A stretch of DNA of 64,000 nt from Phaseolus vulgaris (lineage: Eukaryota > Streptophyta > Magnoliopsida > Fabales > Fabaceae): positions 13,610,427 to 13,674,426 of the forward strand of contig NC_023758.2 of the NCBI RefSeq assembly GCF_000499845.2, written 5' to 3'. Both the position numbers and the translations under genes were made by a program. The notes below the pieces were generated by a model that saw only the letters and a program-made list of their open reading frames with translations, was not told the origin of the DNA and searched no databases. Below, in pieces: positions 1 through 9,361 of the stretch. How positions within the stretch are numbered: position 1 is the first letter of the stretch; each line of letters opens with the position of its first letter.

Positions 1-171
1 CAATCGATTGTTTTTCTGGTGCTGTGCTAAATTGCTTTGTGTTTTTGGCAAACTGAATTCTAAATCAAGTTTTCTCGAAGGAATTTCATTCAAGACTAAA
101 AAGTTTGCGAAAACCGTCTTTAAACCATTCACCCCCCCCCCCCCCTCTAGTTTAAACCATACATTCTAACA
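1..171 (+). repeat. 3' end of the 5' LTR of element A
   Basis: Near-identical to 5106-5271. It begins inside the second member of a palindrome pair (CAATCGATTGTTT) and ends in ACATTCTAACA. The C-run near its end is expanded (about 131-145, roughly 15 C) compared with six C in the 3' LTR. Confidence 0.85.
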
Positions 172-232
172 ATTGGCATCAAGAGTTTGGTTCTTGAAAT
201 TTATTTAAGTGTGATTCTAAAACTGTTTTTAT

Positions 233-1952
233 ATGGCTGATAGATTACCCTTTGGGGAGGGTGCTTCAATAAACAGACCACCTCTATTTTGTGGTTTGAA
301 CTACCAATTTTGGAAAGTCGTAATGAAAATCTTTGTTGAATCCCTTGACAAAGGAATTTGGGATGCAATTGAAAATAGCCCCTTTGTTCCAAAATTTGAA
401 AAAGATGGATCTTCCATTGAAAAACCTTGGTCTCAATGGACTGATTCTGAAAGCAAGAAGGCCAAATTTGATTGCATTGCTAAAAACATAATAACTTCTG
501 CCTTGAATTCAGATGAATTTTTTAGGGTCTCTCAATGCAAATCAGCAAAGGAAATGTGAGAGACCTTGGAGGTAACTCATGAAGTTACCAATGAGGTGAA
601 AAGAGCCAAAAAAACATACTCTAATCCAAGAGTATGAAATGTTCAGAATGCTCAAGGGTGAGACTATTGTTGAAGTTCAGAAGAGGTTCACTCACATCAT
701 CAACCACCTCATGAGCCTTGAGAAAATCTTTGGAAAATAAGAGCTAAACATCAAGATCCTCAAATGTCTTGATAGGTCTTGGCAACCTAAGGTAACTGTT
801 ATATCTGAATCAAAAGATCTAATATCATTGAGTATGGCTTCTTTGTTTGGCAAGCTTAGGGAACATGAGTTGGAGATGAATAGACTCAATCTTCAAGAAA
901 GTGAAGACAAGCATGTGAGAAGCATTGCCTTAAAAGTTGTCAAGCACAAAAGCAAGCAAGAATCCAGTGATGAAAGTGATGAAGAGAACCTTAGTTTGCT
1001 ATCTAGAAAGTTTAGCAAATTCTTGAAAAGGAACCGCAACAAAGACATCAACAAAGAAAGGTATGGAAATAAAAAATCCAATGATTTTAATTCCAATAAC
1101 TATACTTGTTTTGGTTGTGGTGAGCAAGGGCACATAAAGGCAGATTGCCCAAATAAAGAAAGCAAGGAGAAGAAGTCAAGCTACAAAGAAAAGAAGGAAA
1201 AGTAAAAAAGGGCCTACATAGCTTGGGATGAGAATGAAGTCTCCTCATCAAGCTCATCATCAAGTGAAGAAGAAAAGGCAAACATATGCTTGATTGCAGA
1301 AGGAGATGATGAGTCATGTAGCTCAAGTAATGTAAGTTCATGTGCTTCTCTAAATGCTGAAAATTGTAGTGAATTGCTTGAAGCTTTTCAAGAAACACAT
1401 GAAGAAGCTAATCGATTGGTTCTTTCAAACAACCGATTAAAAGAGCTTAACAACTGGCTTGAAAAGAGAGTTAAGGCACTTAAAGAAGAGTTGGAAAAAT
1501 CAAAAAGTGATTTTGAAAATCTAGAAACTCATTGCAAGTGTGACACTCTCATTTGTGAAAATTGTGAAAATCTTGAAAAGAAAGTACATTATCTTGTTAG
1601 TACTGTGGATAAGCTTTCAAAAGAAAAATCCAACTTTGAGAATGTCTTGGCATCTCAAAACTGTGTTTTTGGAAGAGCTAGATTAGGTTTTAATCCACAA
1701 AACAAGCAAGATAATTTTTCAAAGAATTTTTCAAAACAGCCAGTAAAACAACCGATTGTTAAGTCGAAACAACCGGTTGTTACATGCTTCTATTGCATGA
1801 AGAAATGTCATTCTGTTAGATTCTGCAAAATAAGGAAATATTTTGTTCCCAGAGGCTTTATGAAATGGATTCCCAAAGGTTGTAAGGTTTCAAATGTTAA
1901 AAATAAACCAAATGGACCCACATTTGTAAAGGGACCAAACCTTGTTGCTTGA
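233..1952 (+). pseudogene. Copia (SIRE-type) gag, broken
   Basis: Nucleocapsid/capsid protein of element A. The start MADRLPFGEGA lies 60 bases after the primer-binding site, and the same start is seen in the gag of copies B and D. The frame is broken by a TGA near 557 and a frameshift near 600, re-opens by about 828, and is stopped again at 1203. The part from 828 has a CCHC zinc knuckle (CFGCGEQGHIKADC, about 1120-1160), a Ser/Glu-rich linker, a coiled-coil stretch (about 1370-1650) and a second CCHC-like knuckle (CFYCMKKCHSVRFC, about 1786-1827). Just before that second knuckle a seven-residue unit (KQPIVKS/KQPVVTC) is repeated. It is encoded by a 21-bp palindrome pair. The protein would bind and package element RNA; this copy cannot make a full product. 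Confidence 0.8.
1747..1781 (+). promoter_or_regulatory. 21-bp-spaced palindrome pair inside gag A
   Basis: AACAACCGATTGTT starts at 1747 and AACAACCGGTTGTT, a perfect 14-bp palindrome, at 1768. The spacing is 21 bp, which also keeps the reading frame. Function unknown; see findings. Confidence 0.6.
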
Positions 1953-2729
1953 ATTCATGTTTATGCAGGGAATCTAGAAGAACATGAGGCTCTGAGTCAT
2001 CTGATCAGGTTCTTGGAAGGAAAAGATTAACATTGAAGCTGAATCAATGTTATGTACCAGTCCAAGTTTCTCAATAGTCAAAAGAGGCTTCTTGATCACA
2101 AACAAATGACTCATTGAAGGAACCGCATAAAGGATAAGACCTTCCTTATCTCTATCTTTAATTCTTTTTAAATTCAAATTCATGCTTAAATATCTCTTGT
2201 TAAATGTTCAATTTCATCTACATTGAATCCTATATGCTCATTCTAAATAATTCAAATTTGTTTTACTGCTGCAGAAAAACAACTGATTGTTTCCTCTCTA
2301 ACAGCATTGTGAAAGAAAGGATTTAATTCTTTTTTAAATTCTGTCTGTTGCAGATCTCAATTATGAAAGAATCCTGAGTGAATAAAGCTGTGTTGAAAGC
2401 CTGATCTTGTCCTGGAGGAAGTTACAGCATGTCATAAAGGAATATATTCCAAAATCTTGAAAATTTAAGAGTCTTTATGACTAGTCAAAGATCCCATGTG
2501 ATGACCATGTGATTTTCTGCTTTTTCTGACGTTTTCTGTGCAGGTCTTGGTCAAGTCTTTTCTCTTTGAAGACTGAAACCCACTCACATCAATTGAATGC
2601 AGTATGGTTCAATTTTTCTTTAAATTCTGGTGCAGTTGTTCTCTCTCACAAGAATAATCAATTGAGCCATCTCTTGCAACATCTCTTGCTCTCTTTGTGT
2701 GAGTCTTCTTTGCCTCTTTTTCTGCTATC
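1953..2729 (+). other. Non-coding interior of element A where pol would lie
   Basis: No coding signal is recognisable between gag and the env-like ORF. In autonomous relatives this interval would hold about 3-4 kb of pol, so a large internal loss or replacement is inferred. Confidence 0.5.
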
Positions 2730-3723
2730 ATGGAATCCACTCCTCCTACATCAAAGAGGATCAAAACCAGATCTGTGAGGTCTAAAGGGAGACTAGAGGG
2801 CTGGTTTTCTGGAGACAATGAGTTCATTGAAAGGTATCGCTTTGAAACTAGCACAAAGGTGATCAACAACCCCAAAGTTGTTTCCTTTGATATGCTGAAA
2901 AGCCTAAAGCTAGACAATGTGAGAAAGCTTCTCAAGGACCAGCTACTAAGAAGGTTCTTGGAGATGAAGGGAAACATATAACCTGATTTGATTCGGGTAT
3001 TCTACACCAATCTTAAGTTTGAAGGAAACAATCTTGTTTCTCATGTGAAGGGAGTTGACATGGAGATCACTCATGATGTGTGGATTGCTGTAGCTGGCCT
3101 GAAATATATTGGTCTAAGGATCAACAAGGGAAATCTTGGTGTAGTGGAGGATTTTAACAAAGTCCAATACTACAAGAGTTGCTTGAAGAATCAACAAGCC
3201 CAAGTGAGAACTTGTTCGGTTGGAGGCTTAAAGGTAGATGAAAGGGTGCTTGCTCTTATTGTAACTTGGATTCTTACTCCAAGGGGGAGCAATCATTCTG
3301 TCTTAACAAAAGAAAACCTTGTATACATCTACTGCATCATGAAGAAGATCAAGATCAACTGGATCCATATCATTAAAGAGCACATGCAAAAATCCATGAG
3401 CTGCTGATTTTGATGAAGAAGATCAAGCTGCTGACATGGATATTCACCATGAAGAACAGCCTGCAACAAATTTTGGTGCTGGAACCAGTGCAAGAGATCA
3501 AGGAGATGAAATGCCATCCATGTCTTCTTTTGAAAGATAAATGGTGAATAGGCTTGATGGCTTTGCCGAGAATCAAAGAAATATCCATGATTTGTATGTG
3601 AGCAACTTCCAGAGTATAGACAATAGATTCAACAACATGGATACTCGGTTTATGACCTTGGATGAATAGATAAAAGTTGTTCAGAATCAGATCTTTGAAC
3701 TCCAGTATGGCAAGGATGATTAA
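2730..3723 (+). pseudogene. Env-like / putative plant transposon protein ORF
   Basis: A start at 2730 (MESTPPTSKRIKTRS) opens an 83-residue frame that stops at 2979-2981 (TAA). The same frame continues from 2988 to 3407, and then in shifted frames to about 3723. Fragments such as VFYTNL, SHVKGVDMEI, LTPRGSNHSVL and WIHIIKEHM match, from memory, the 'putative plant transposon protein' domain (Transposase_32-like) carried by many legume retroelements. The end (about 3540-3720) is heptad-like (MVNRLDGFAENQRNIHDLY onward), suggesting a coiled coil. Its position between gag and the 3' LTR is where SIRE-type elements carry an env-like gene. Function unknown. At least one nonsense codon and one frameshift make this copy dead. 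Confidence 0.6.
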
Positions 3724-3729
3724 AGGAAA

Positions 3730-3764
3730 AACAACCGGTTGAAGGCTCGAAACAACCGATTGTG
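3730..3764 (+). promoter_or_regulatory. Palindrome pair downstream of the env-like ORF
   Basis: AACAACCGGTTG starts at 3730 and AACAACCGATTG at 3751, a 21-bp spacing, directly after the env-like ORF. Confidence 0.55.
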
Positions 3765-4342
3765 TTTGCCCTGTATCAGTTTAAGTGCTTTTGTTTTTCA
3801 ATTCTGTATAATCTGGAACAATTGCCTTTTTTTATCTCTTCTTATTGTCTATTTTTGAAGACAAATAGGGGGGATTTTTATGTTGTGTTGTCTTTTATTA
3901 TCTTTTATTTTCTGCAAACTCTATGTTATGTTTAAGTGTTTAAGTGAGCTTTATTTCTGCTTTTTTTTTTCTGCTGATAGACTGGTTTTTAATACTGTTG
4001 ATATAATGTTTTTGTTCTTATGCTCTAACCTTGTATCAGAGATATTGTGTTTTGCTTAAACTTTGTCTTGCAGGAACTGCTTCAGATTCAATAAAATTCA
4101 ACACAAGCAACCAGGGATTTGTCTTCATCAAATAGGGAGAGATTGTTGAATCAAGTGTGTTCAAGCTTTGAAGAATCCAAATCCTTTAAGTTTGATGGAA
4201 GGCTGGATGTGCTTACTGTTGCTGAGGTGTTTTAGAATAGGATCTAGGGTAGATTTTCTATGTAAATCTACTCTTGATTGAATTCAAAGCTTAAGTATTC
4301 TCAAACCTTTTGAACTGAAAGTGTTTTTCAAACTAAGTGAAA

Positions 4343-4377
4343 AACAACCTGTTGTTTTGTCGAAACAACCGATTGTT
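4343..4377 (+). promoter_or_regulatory. Palindrome pair 1 of LTR A (U3)
   Basis: AACAACCTGTTGTT at 4343 and AACAACCGATTGTT at 4364, spacing 21 bp, about 220 bp upstream of the LTR TATA box. Confidence 0.6.
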
Positions 4378-4442
4378 TTATACTTAGGTGTTTTGAGAAA
4401 GGTTGAAAACTATTTTTGGTGGTTGACTTGCTGTCAAGCCAA

Positions 4443-4477
4443 AACAACCGATTGTTTCGAGCATTCAATCGATTGTT
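4443..4477 (+). promoter_or_regulatory. Palindrome pair 2 of LTR A (U3)
   Basis: AACAACCGATTGTT at 4443 and TTCAATCGATTGTT at 4464, spacing 21 bp, about 120 bp upstream of the TATA box. Confidence 0.6.
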
Positions 4478-5084
4478 TGTTTTCAAATCATAACAGAAAA
4501 CTGTTTTGTGCTTTGACTGAGCTTTAAATGATTTTATAACTAAATGCGCTCCTGTTTTAAATGCTTTGACCAGTCTTTCAAAGCTATAAAGAGTTTGTTC
4601 AGATTTTGTAACAAACAAGAACTGAGATTTAATCATAGAAAAACAAATTTGAGTTTTTCACTGATTTTGCTTTTCAAGAGTTAAAGATTGCTTTGAGATT
4701 GCTTTGATCAAGAGAGAGTGGAATATGATTTTCATTTGTATTGATTTTAGATCATTCTGTAACAAATGTAATCCTTTTGTACTTTGTGTAAACTCTGGTG
4801 TGTGAAGCCGAGAAGTTTTGTGTGCTCTTGAGGTTGTCAAGATCAACATTCTTGGTGGTGTATGTGCTGAGCCAAAGGAAGTGTGTGTCTTGAGGGGATC
4901 AAGGTCACTTCTTTGGTGGTGTGTGTAAGTAATCTAGGTTTGGTTACTTAGTGGATTCCCTAGTGGTTTCTGGGAAGACTAGATGTAGCTCTTGGTTTAA
5001 GAGTGAACCAGTATAAACTGTGTGTGCAATCTCTTTATGCCTTAAACTCTTTAATTTCAGTTTGTATATTTGTTAATTGGTATA

Positions 5085-5119
5085 AACAACCGATTGTTTA
5101 TGCGAAACAACCGATTGTT
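5085..5119 (+). promoter_or_regulatory. Palindrome pair 3 of LTR A (R/U5)
   Basis: AACAACCGATTGTT at 5085 and again at 5106, spacing 21 bp. It lies about 500 bp downstream of the TATA box, so in the transcribed part of the LTR. Confidence 0.6.
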
Positions 5120-5289
5120 TTTCTAGTGTTGTGCTAAATTGCTTTGTGTTTTTGAAAAACTGAATTCTGAATCAAGTTTTCTCGAAGGAATTTCATTCTA
5201 TACTAAAAAGTTTGCAAAAACACTCTTTAAACCATTCACCCCCCTCTAGTTTAAAACCATACATTCTAACAGAGACTAAACTCGACTAG

Positions 5290-5508
5290 CTGCAAGATAA
5301 GGTTGAGACCAAGGTTGCTTTGCTTCAAGTCCTTGGGTCTTGGAAAGGATTATCGATTACGGTAAGCCACCTTGGTCGAGTTGTGTCTTATGGGTCTCAG
5401 GAGGGATTACCAGTTAAGGTAAGGGTCCTTAGTTGAGCCGTCTTGGAGTCGTGAGAGGGATTATCGGTTAAGATAAGCGTCCTTGGCCGAGTTGAGTTTT
5501 GCAATTAA
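5290..5508. repeat. Short tandem repeat, 54-57 bp unit
   Basis: GGATTATC or GGATTACC starts at 5347, 5404 and 5458, each followed by GGTTAAG/GATTACG-like, TAAG and CCTTGG(C/T)CGAGTTG-like sequence. This gives three diverged copies with a weaker partial copy upstream. It sits between the end of element A and the gypsy gag. Confidence 0.65.
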
Positions 5509-6998
5509 GCATAAAATTTAACTTGAATTTAAATGAATTGAATGTAAGAAAATGCCTCATTAAAACCTTCCCGACCGAAAACCTCTCGGCCACCTCTTTC
5601 TCTACTTCCATCTCCTCTCGGAGGTTTTTCCCTTCTCGGTCGACGCTCATGTCAACGATCATCTTCGTTGGATCGACAAGAGTTGTACTCCCTCCGTCCA
5701 GTTGCTTCCTTTCTTCTCGAGGGAGAACGCTTCGTATTCTTGTTTCCCCTTGAACATACTAGCGGAGATGCCTGATTTAGATCAGCTCTTCAATCTTGTC
5801 CTTTAGTGCTTGACATTCCTCGGTCGTGTGCCTCCTGTTCCGATGGTACATGCACTTCCGTGACCGATTGACATTATCGGGATTCATGGCCCTTCTCGGT
5901 GTCGGAATGAGGTCGGGACTCAGGGCCTCATCCAGAATCCTCCCCCTATCAGCATTCAAAGGGGCATACCTCAGAAACTGGGGACCCCTTCTTCACATTG
6001 TTGATCTCCTTGAGGCCCGATCACTATTTTTCTTTTTCCTTCCCCTTATCACTGCTAGTTTCAGCCCTTGCATGGCTTTTATACTTTCTCAGCCCCTTGA
6101 GCTGCATGCACTTGGTCGGTTTCTGCCTGAGCTCATCCAAATTTGTTTTCGGATTCTTGCATAAACTGTCGACAAATGGTCCCGGCCAAAGGGTCGTGAC
6201 CATGTAGTGCATAGCCACATCCGAACTCAGATTTTGAATGTTCAACGTCACCTTGTTGAACCTCTCCATGAAAAGCCTGAGTGACTCCTCTTTCTCTTGC
6301 CGAATGTTAACCAGGGCTATGGAAGATAGGTGATGCGGTCGGCTTATGGAAAATTGTGTCCCGAACTTGGACACCAAGGTCTCAAAGCAGTCGATGGAAT
6401 TCGGGGGAAGCCTTGTAAACCAGCTTAAAGCTCCTCCCTTCAGCGAGGTCGAGAACACTCGATACAAGACTGCACTATCTAAGGTATATAAACTCGTGTG
6501 CATAGTGTATACGTCCATGTGTTCATCAGGATTGGTCGTCCCATCGTAGCTGTCTATGTTCAAGCCCTTCCACATGAGCGGTAGCTGGGCTCCCATCACG
6601 TAGTCAGTGAATGGGTGTCTTCGGAATATGTCCAAGATGTCGGACGTGGGAAACGATTCGTTCAAATAGGACTCGCCCTCAGCCTCCTGGGCATGAGTGG
6701 GCTTCGGCTCCTCGACAATCTTAGTGCCGGTGGGGGTCATAATGGACTTCCCCACGAGATGGCTCGGTCCGCCAGATGGACCTTTTGTTACCAGCTTTCT
6801 CTTCATTTCTTCATTTTCCTTCGGGTGAACAAGAATCTCTTCCTTATTCTTCTTCTTCATCTCAACCATCTCCCTTTGCAGAGACATCAATAGCGTCATC
6901 TGCTCAGCTTCTGACATCATTTCGTTCACCATGCTTCTAGTTGATACCATTTGTTTTTTACCTCCTTCAAATTCTCTAGGTCCCATGGTGGGAACCAA
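5509..6998 (-). pseudogene. Ty3/gypsy gag, broken
   Basis: Reading the minus strand from 6998, a 324-residue frame opens MVPTMGPREFEGG and contains a retrotransposon gag core: DGTTNPDEHMDVYT, GGALSWFTRLPPNSI, LRLFMERFNKVTLNI. The frame shifts between 6024 and 5959. The next part (5959-5777) carries a knuckle-like block, CMYHRNRRHTTEEC, followed by KDKIEELI, the usual end of plant gypsy gag. Charged, probably shifted coding sequence continues to about 5560. No protease or pol follows. The GC content is clearly above the AT-rich spacer on the right. The lineage looks Tat/Ogre-like, but that is a tentative call. Confidence 0.75.
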
Positions 6999-7029
6999 TT
7001 ATTCTCGAACGGAGTTGGAACCAAGAGAA

Positions 7030-7440
7030 CTATTGTCTTCCTTCTCGGTCATTCGTTTTACCTTTCCTCCTTTCCTCTAGAAATGATCGCCTCGTCCTTC
7101 TCGTACTTATCCACTCCTCGCTTCCGTGAACTCTCCTCTCGGATGATACCTGCAAAAGGCACTCCGACGCTCAAGTGAGAATTTAGTGTTCGGCACTCGA
7201 TGCTATTAGTACTGGATGATGACATACCTGATTCTTGGAATATCTACCTATTTATATTTTATCATGGGCCCTTTGTTATTAAACCGGATTAAAGATTTGG
7301 ATCATGATTAAAAATGTATTACCTAATGCTTGATCTTTGATTAGTCTCGTTAATTTTCTATTTAGACGTAATGGTTTTAATCGTATTGGTCGATCTTTAC
7401 CGGGTTCCAGACCTTCAAATATTGTACGAACCAGACTAGT
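7030..7440 (-). repeat. Probable 5' LTR/leader of the gypsy remnant
   Basis: On the minus strand, upstream of gag, a TATA-like AAAATATAAATAGG (about 7245-7262) is followed by CACTTGAGCGTCGGAGTGC (about 7160-7178). That motif type is common at the R/U5 of plant gypsy LTRs. The exact ends are not resolved. Confidence 0.5.
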
Positions 7441-7473
7441 ACACTAAAAAATAAAATTCTTTATATGATTAAT

Positions 7474-7718
7474 TATATATATATATATATATATATTAGT
7501 GATAAATTAAAGAGTCAACATTGATATTGATATTTATTTATATATATATATATATATATAATATCAATATTTATGTATACTCTTTACTTATTGTCACTTA
7601 CTAAACAATTTATCACTAAAAAAATTGTAAACAACATAAATTAAATATACGAGACATTGAAATGAAACAAAAAAAATGAGAATTAAAAGAAAAATCTAAT
7701 TTTTTTTATTAAAAACCA

Positions 7719-7770
<52 letters not shown>
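7474..7770. repeat. (TA)n microsatellites
   Basis: Three TA/AT runs at about 7474-7497, 7541-7562 and 7722-7770, in otherwise AT-rich spacer. Confidence 0.9.
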
Positions 7771-7773
<3 letters not shown>

Positions 7774-8210
7774 TTAATAGACAAATTATCATTTAATGAA
7801 ATTTAGTTGCATTAAGAAACAAAAAAAAAGTTTATAAAAGATCAATTAAGTAAAAATATCATGGAGGACTATAAACAAAATCCACAAAAGAAGTTATTTA
7901 AACCTAATTTATAACACCAAAACTATAATAAATATTATTTTAAAAGTTATTAACATTAAAATATAAATAAATAAGAGTATAAATCAAATATATCATAATA
8001 TGAATTTAATTTTAATTTTAATAAATATAACAATATTAATCAACTATAACAAGTTTACATCTAGAATAAAAACAATATTAAATTAATATAACAAAAGTAT
8101 AAAATCAAGATATAATAAATTAATATACATGAGTAAATAGATTTTATAAAAATAAATAACAATGAATGAACAAAATGATGTATTTATATTAGATGTGATT
8201 TTATTATTTT
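7771..8210. other. AT-rich spacer
   Basis: No coding potential or recognisable element seen. Confidence 0.6.
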
Positions 8211-8600
8211 TGTTGGAAATCTTACATCGACTAGAGATTAAGACATTTCATACGTTATAAGTGGGTGCAAACTTCATTATGCCCCGGTTTCATAAGATTG
8301 AGTTAAACTTAAAATCCACTAAATATGGTATCAAAGTTATTTAGAGTATCCTAATGAGTGCTTGTTGGTCTTATCAGAGACATTTAGAGATTAAGACATT
8401 TCATACTTTATAAGTGGGTGCAAACTTCACTACGCACTGGTTTCATAAGGTTGAGTTAGACTTAAAATCCACTTAATATGGTATCAAGAATCATTTATAG
8501 TATCTTAACGAGTGTTTGTTGGCCTTATCAAATCATCTGCTATAAGACCATTATCGGATCACCCATAAATTTATAGTTTACCTTAAACTCCACTTCTTAC
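8211..8600 (+). mobile_element. TRIM-like LTR element, internally duplicated
   Basis: An LTR-like stretch starts TGTTGGAAATCTTACATCGA at 8211 and ends near 8322. It is followed by an initiator-Met-type primer site (TGGTATCAAAG at 8326). About 60 bases later the LTR sequence recurs without its first part (about 8379-8476), followed by a second primer site (TGGTATCAAG at 8479) and internal sequence (ATCGGATCACCCATAAATTT). The two primer sites are 153 bp apart. Related sequences occur at 51919-52173 and, inverted, at 23968-24077. No ORF is expected in this element class. Confidence 0.65.
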
Positions 8601-9361
8601 TAATTTTAAAACATTTTAGATTAGTCTACTACAAAAGAATGCATTAGAACTATGACAAAGTAAATACTATTAGAATTAGATACTTAAACTCAATTGTCTC
8701 GATAATTAACTCCTTAATCATTTCATTACTACTTGTGTCAAAAGTTATAGAAAATGAGTCACACTTTTTTTCTTCCAAACATGTGAGCATGGGCCATATT
8801 ACAATGGAATACTTATAATGTGATTAAGTGACATCTAAACCAAGATCATTAATTATGTCTACATGCATAATTATAGATTATTCCATTTTTACCATTATGC
8901 CCACAGCTTTGTAATAATTTCACTTTGTTTAACGTATAAAAGTCTCCTTGACCATGTTAAGAAAGTGAAATGGTATGGATTTGAGAAACTAATAATACTT
9001 GATTGAATGGAATCATTAGCCTTGATCTTCAAAATTTGTGTGGACTTAATTCACACGAAATATTATTTTAACAAAACCTACTTATTTTTTTAGTGTTTTT
9101 CTTTCTGTATGTCACAACAACCTATGAAATTCAAGGTTAGACAAAGACATCATGGCTTTAACAGACAACGGTTGTGGCCAACAAAGAAGAAGGAATTATT
9201 AGTAACACCATGCGCATTTTTTAAATATATTTTTTGCAATGTAAACTTTAATCAATTGGTGTCACCAGCCAAGAAAAGAAAATGATTTGCATAGCCCACA
9301 TTTTGGCAAATAAAATCATCCACTTCCTCTATTCACTAGTCAAGCATTAGCTGATTGCAAC
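8601..9361. other. AT-rich upstream region of the GMC oxidoreductase gene
   Basis: No coding sequence seen. It would hold the promoter of the gene starting at 9362. TATA-like candidates (GTATAAAAG near 8935; CAAATAAAATC near 9306) are weak and not assigned. Confidence 0.4.

Larger units (their letters stand above)
1..5271 (+). mobile_element. SIRE-type Ty1/copia element A, left end cut, pol-less
   Basis: The element runs from the tail of a 5' LTR (1-171) to a complete 3' LTR (4144-5271). Both LTR copies end in ATTCTAACA, and the first 171 bases match the end of the 3' LTR closely. A primer-binding-like site follows the 5' LTR at 172-185 (ATTGGCATCAAGAG, a degenerate match to the initiator-Met type TGGTATCAGAGC). 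A purine tract (AAATAGGGAGAGAT, about 4130-4143) precedes the 3' LTR. Inside are a broken gag and an env-like/plant-transposon-protein ORF. No protease, integrase, reverse transcriptase or RNase H is visible, so this copy is non-autonomous. The left flank is outside the window, so the target-site duplication cannot be checked. Confidence 0.85.
4144..5271 (+). repeat. 3' LTR of element A (1128 bp)
   Basis: Starts TGTTGAATC directly after a purine tract and ends TTCTAACA. A TATA-box candidate CTATAAAGAG lies near 4584. Two palindrome pairs lie upstream of it (4343/4364 and 4443/4464) and one downstream (5085/5106). Confidence 0.85.
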
